A stretch of DNA of 6,810 bases from an uncultured Bacteroidota bacterium. Lineage in GTDB: Bacteria > Bacteroidota > Bacteroidia > Flavobacteriales > Flavobacteriaceae. Below the pieces are notes generated by a model. The model saw nothing but the letters and a program-made list of their open reading frames with translations. It was not told the DNA's origin and searched no databases. Below, one piece after another: positions 5,054 to 6,810 of this stretch; the first letter of the stretch is position 1, and each line of letters opens with the position of its first letter. The stretch spans positions 1 through 6,810 of the forward strand of contig CAIJFC010000275.1 of NCBI GenBank assembly GCA_903819815.1, given 5' to 3'. The translations under genes were made by a program, and so were the position numbers.

Positions 5054-6810
5054 ATGGCTTTTGATATAGAAATGATAAAAAAGGTTTACCACAATATGCC
5101 CTCTCGTGTCGATAAAGCAAGAGAAATTGTTGGAAGACCCTTAACATTAACAGAGAAAATTTTATATTCACACCTTTGGGAAGGAACTCCTTCTCAAGCT
5201 TTTAAAAATGGAGTTGACTATGTAGACTTCGCACCCGACCGTGTAGCTTGTCAAGATGCTACTGCACAAATGGCTTTATTGCAATTTATGCACGCTGGAA
5301 AACCTAAAGTTGCAGTCCCTACTACTGTGCATTGCGATCACTTGATTCAAGCAAAAGTAGATGCAGTAACCGATTTAGCACGTGCTAAATCTCAAAGTAG
5401 CGAAGTTTTTGATTTTCTATCTTCAGTATCAAATAAATATGGAATAGGTTTCTGGAAACCAGGAGCAGGGATTATTCACCAAGTAGTTTTAGAAAATTAT
5501 GCATTTCCAGGTGGAATGATGATTGGAACCGATTCACATACTGTAAATGCAGGTGGATTAGGAATGTTAGCCATTGGTGTTGGCGGTGCAGATGCTGTAG
5601 ATGTAATGTCAGGAATGGCTTGGGAATTGAAATTTCCTAAACTAATTGGAGTAAAGTTAACCGGTAAACTATCCGGTTGGACAGCACCAAAAGATGTGAT
5701 CTTGAAAGTGGCTGGAATCTTAACTGTAAAAGGAGGAACTGGCGCCATCGTTGAATATTTTGGCGAAGGAGCAACCGCAATGTCTTGTACAGGAAAAGGA
5801 ACCATTTGTAATATGGGAGCCGAAATTGGAGCTACTACTTCTACTTTTGGATATGACGATTCAATGAGTCGTTATTTACGTTCTACAAACCGAGCTGATG
5901 TTGCCGATGCTGCGGATAAAGTAGCGTCTTACTTAACTGGTGATGCTGAAGTATATGCAAATCCAGAGCAGTATTTCGATCAAGTGATTGAAATTAATTT
6001 AACTGAATTAGAGCCACATTTAAACGGACCTTATACGCCAGATTTATCAACTCCAATTTCTAAAATGAAAGAAGAAGCGATAAAAAATAACTGGCCATTG
6101 AAAATAGAAGTAGGTTTGATTGGTTCTTGTACCAATTCTTCTTACGAAGATATTGCTCGAGCGGCTTCATTGGCCAAACAAGTGTCGGATAAAAATCTAA
6201 AAACAAAAGCACAATTTACAATTACTCCAGGTTCTGAAGTAGTGCGATATACGATTGAACGCGATGGATTTATAGCTGCTTTCGATAAAATTGGTGCCAC
6301 TGTTTTTGCAAATGCATGTGGACCATGTATTGGAATGTGGGACAGAGAAGGAGCAGAGAAAGAAGAAAGAAATACGATTGTTCACTCGTTCAACCGTAAT
6401 TTCTCCAAACGTGCTGATGGAAATCCAAATACGTTGGCTTTTGTTGGTTCGCCAGAATTGGTGACTGCTTTGGCCATCGCAGGAGATTTAGGTTTCAATC
6501 CGTTGACAGATAAATTAATTAACGAAGACGGTGAAGAAGTAATGTTAGACGAACCAACAGGAAATGAATTGCCTCCAAAAGGTTTTGATGCTGAAGACCC
6601 AGGTTTTCAAGCACCAGCCGAAGACGGATCAGGAGTACAAATCTTGGTAAGCGACACCTCAGAGCGTTTGCAATTGCTTGCGCCGTTCACTGCTTGGGAT
6701 GGAAAAAACATTACAGGCGCTAAATTATTGATCAAAGCTTTTGGAAAATGTACGACGGATCATATTTCTATGGCGGGACCTTGGTTGCGTTTCCGTGGTC
6801 ATTTGGATGC
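5054..6810 (+). CDS. acnA: Aconitate hydratase, mitochondrial type (3' end outside window)
   Basis: Aconitase converts citrate to isocitrate through cis-aconitate in the TCA cycle, in the cytoplasm, using a [4Fe-4S] cluster. The reading frame is open from ATG 5054 to the window end (585 codons), so about 170 residues of the usual 750 or so are missing. The three cluster ligands are Cys359 (GSCTNSS), Cys422 and Cys425 (ACGPCIG), with the same 63- and 3-residue spacing as pig mitochondrial Cys358/421/424. Asp95-His96 (HCDH), Asp160-Ser161-His162 (TDSHT), Arg448 and Arg453 (NRNFSKR) match further active-site residues. The visible part ends in the linker and the beginning of the swivelling domain 4 (GKCTTDHISMAGPW). 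The catalytic Ser loop of that domain is outside the window. The sequence is closer to eukaryotic mitochondrial aconitase than to bacterial AcnA/IRP or AcnB, as described for Bacteroides fragilis. An in-frame TAG at 5045 sets the start. There is no targeting peptide. Confidence 0.96.
   Translation, partial: MAFDIEMIKKVYHNMPSRVDKAREIVGRPLTLTEKILYSHLWEGTPSQAFKNGVDYVDFAPDRVACQDATAQMALLQFMHAGKPKVAVPTTVHCDHLIQAKVDAVTDLARAKSQSSEVFDFLSSVSNKYGIGFWKPGAGIIHQVVLENYAFPGGMMIGTDSHTVNAGGLGMLAIGVGGADAVDVMSGMAWELKFPKLIGVKLTGKLSGWTAPKDVILKVAGILTVKGGTGAIVEYFGEGATAMSCTGKGTICNMGAEIGATTSTFGYDDSMSRYLRSTNRADVADAADKVASYLTGDAEVYANPEQYFDQVIEINLTELEPHLNGPYTPDLSTPISKMKEEAIKNNWPLKIEVGLIGSCTNSSYEDIARAASLAKQVSDKNLKTKAQFTITPGSEVVRYTIERDGFIAAFDKIGATVFANACGPCIGMWDREGAEKEERNTIVHSFNRNFSKRADGNPNTLAFVGSPELVTALAIAGDLGFNPLTDKLINEDGEEVMLDEPTGNELPPKGFDAEDPGFQAPAEDGSGVQILVSDTSERLQLLAPFTAWDGKNITGAKLLIKAFGKCTTDHISMAGPWLRFRGHLD

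Noticed and set aside
5497..5805. Open frame of 102 codons on the minus strand
   Set aside because: It lies wholly inside acnA, whose translation in this stretch matches aconitase throughout, and it has proline-rich content typical of an antisense shadow.
6197..6385. Open frame of 62 codons on the minus strand
   Set aside because: It is antisense to the cluster-binding region of acnA, which is strongly conserved in the sense frame.

Overview
This window looks like a chromosomal core region of a Bacteroidota bacterium, most probably Flavobacterium or a close relative. The signs are strong AT richness, promoters of the TTG-N19-TAnnTTTG type, starts without a clear Shine-Dalgarno sequence, signal peptides ending in '-AQ', and a mitochondrial-type aconitase. 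I see no mobile element, CRISPR array, RNA gene or sign of recent transfer.

Layout from left to right. Positions 1-93 (minus strand) hold the first 31 codons of prfC, peptide chain release factor 3, cut by the window edge. Positions 94-303 are a divergent control region. It has a possible -7 element for prfC, a 13-bp direct repeat of period 14, a good promoter reading right, and a cluster of AGTTRC-type half-sites including a 12-bp palindrome. Three plus-strand genes follow and probably form one transcription unit: a 660-aa exported multi-domain parvulin isomerase (304-2286), a 476-aa exported SurA-like parvulin chaperone (2350-3780) and a 317-aa MoxR-family AAA+ ATPase (3834-4787). A strong hairpin terminator (4806-4841) ends the unit. 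An AT-rich spacer then carries a promoter and an 8+8-bp inverted repeat just ahead of acnA (5054 to the right edge, incomplete).

The two exported isomerases would act in the periplasm on folding or delivery of envelope proteins. The MoxR ATPase would act in the cytoplasm as a chaperone-like remodeller. Their link is inferred from gene order only. Aconitase belongs to the TCA cycle and appears to be a separate transcription unit. I did not find a convincing undescribed system. The points most worth a second look are the dyad over the acnA start region, the operator-like sites before the first isomerase, the unusual parvulin domains and the MoxR gene without its usual partners.
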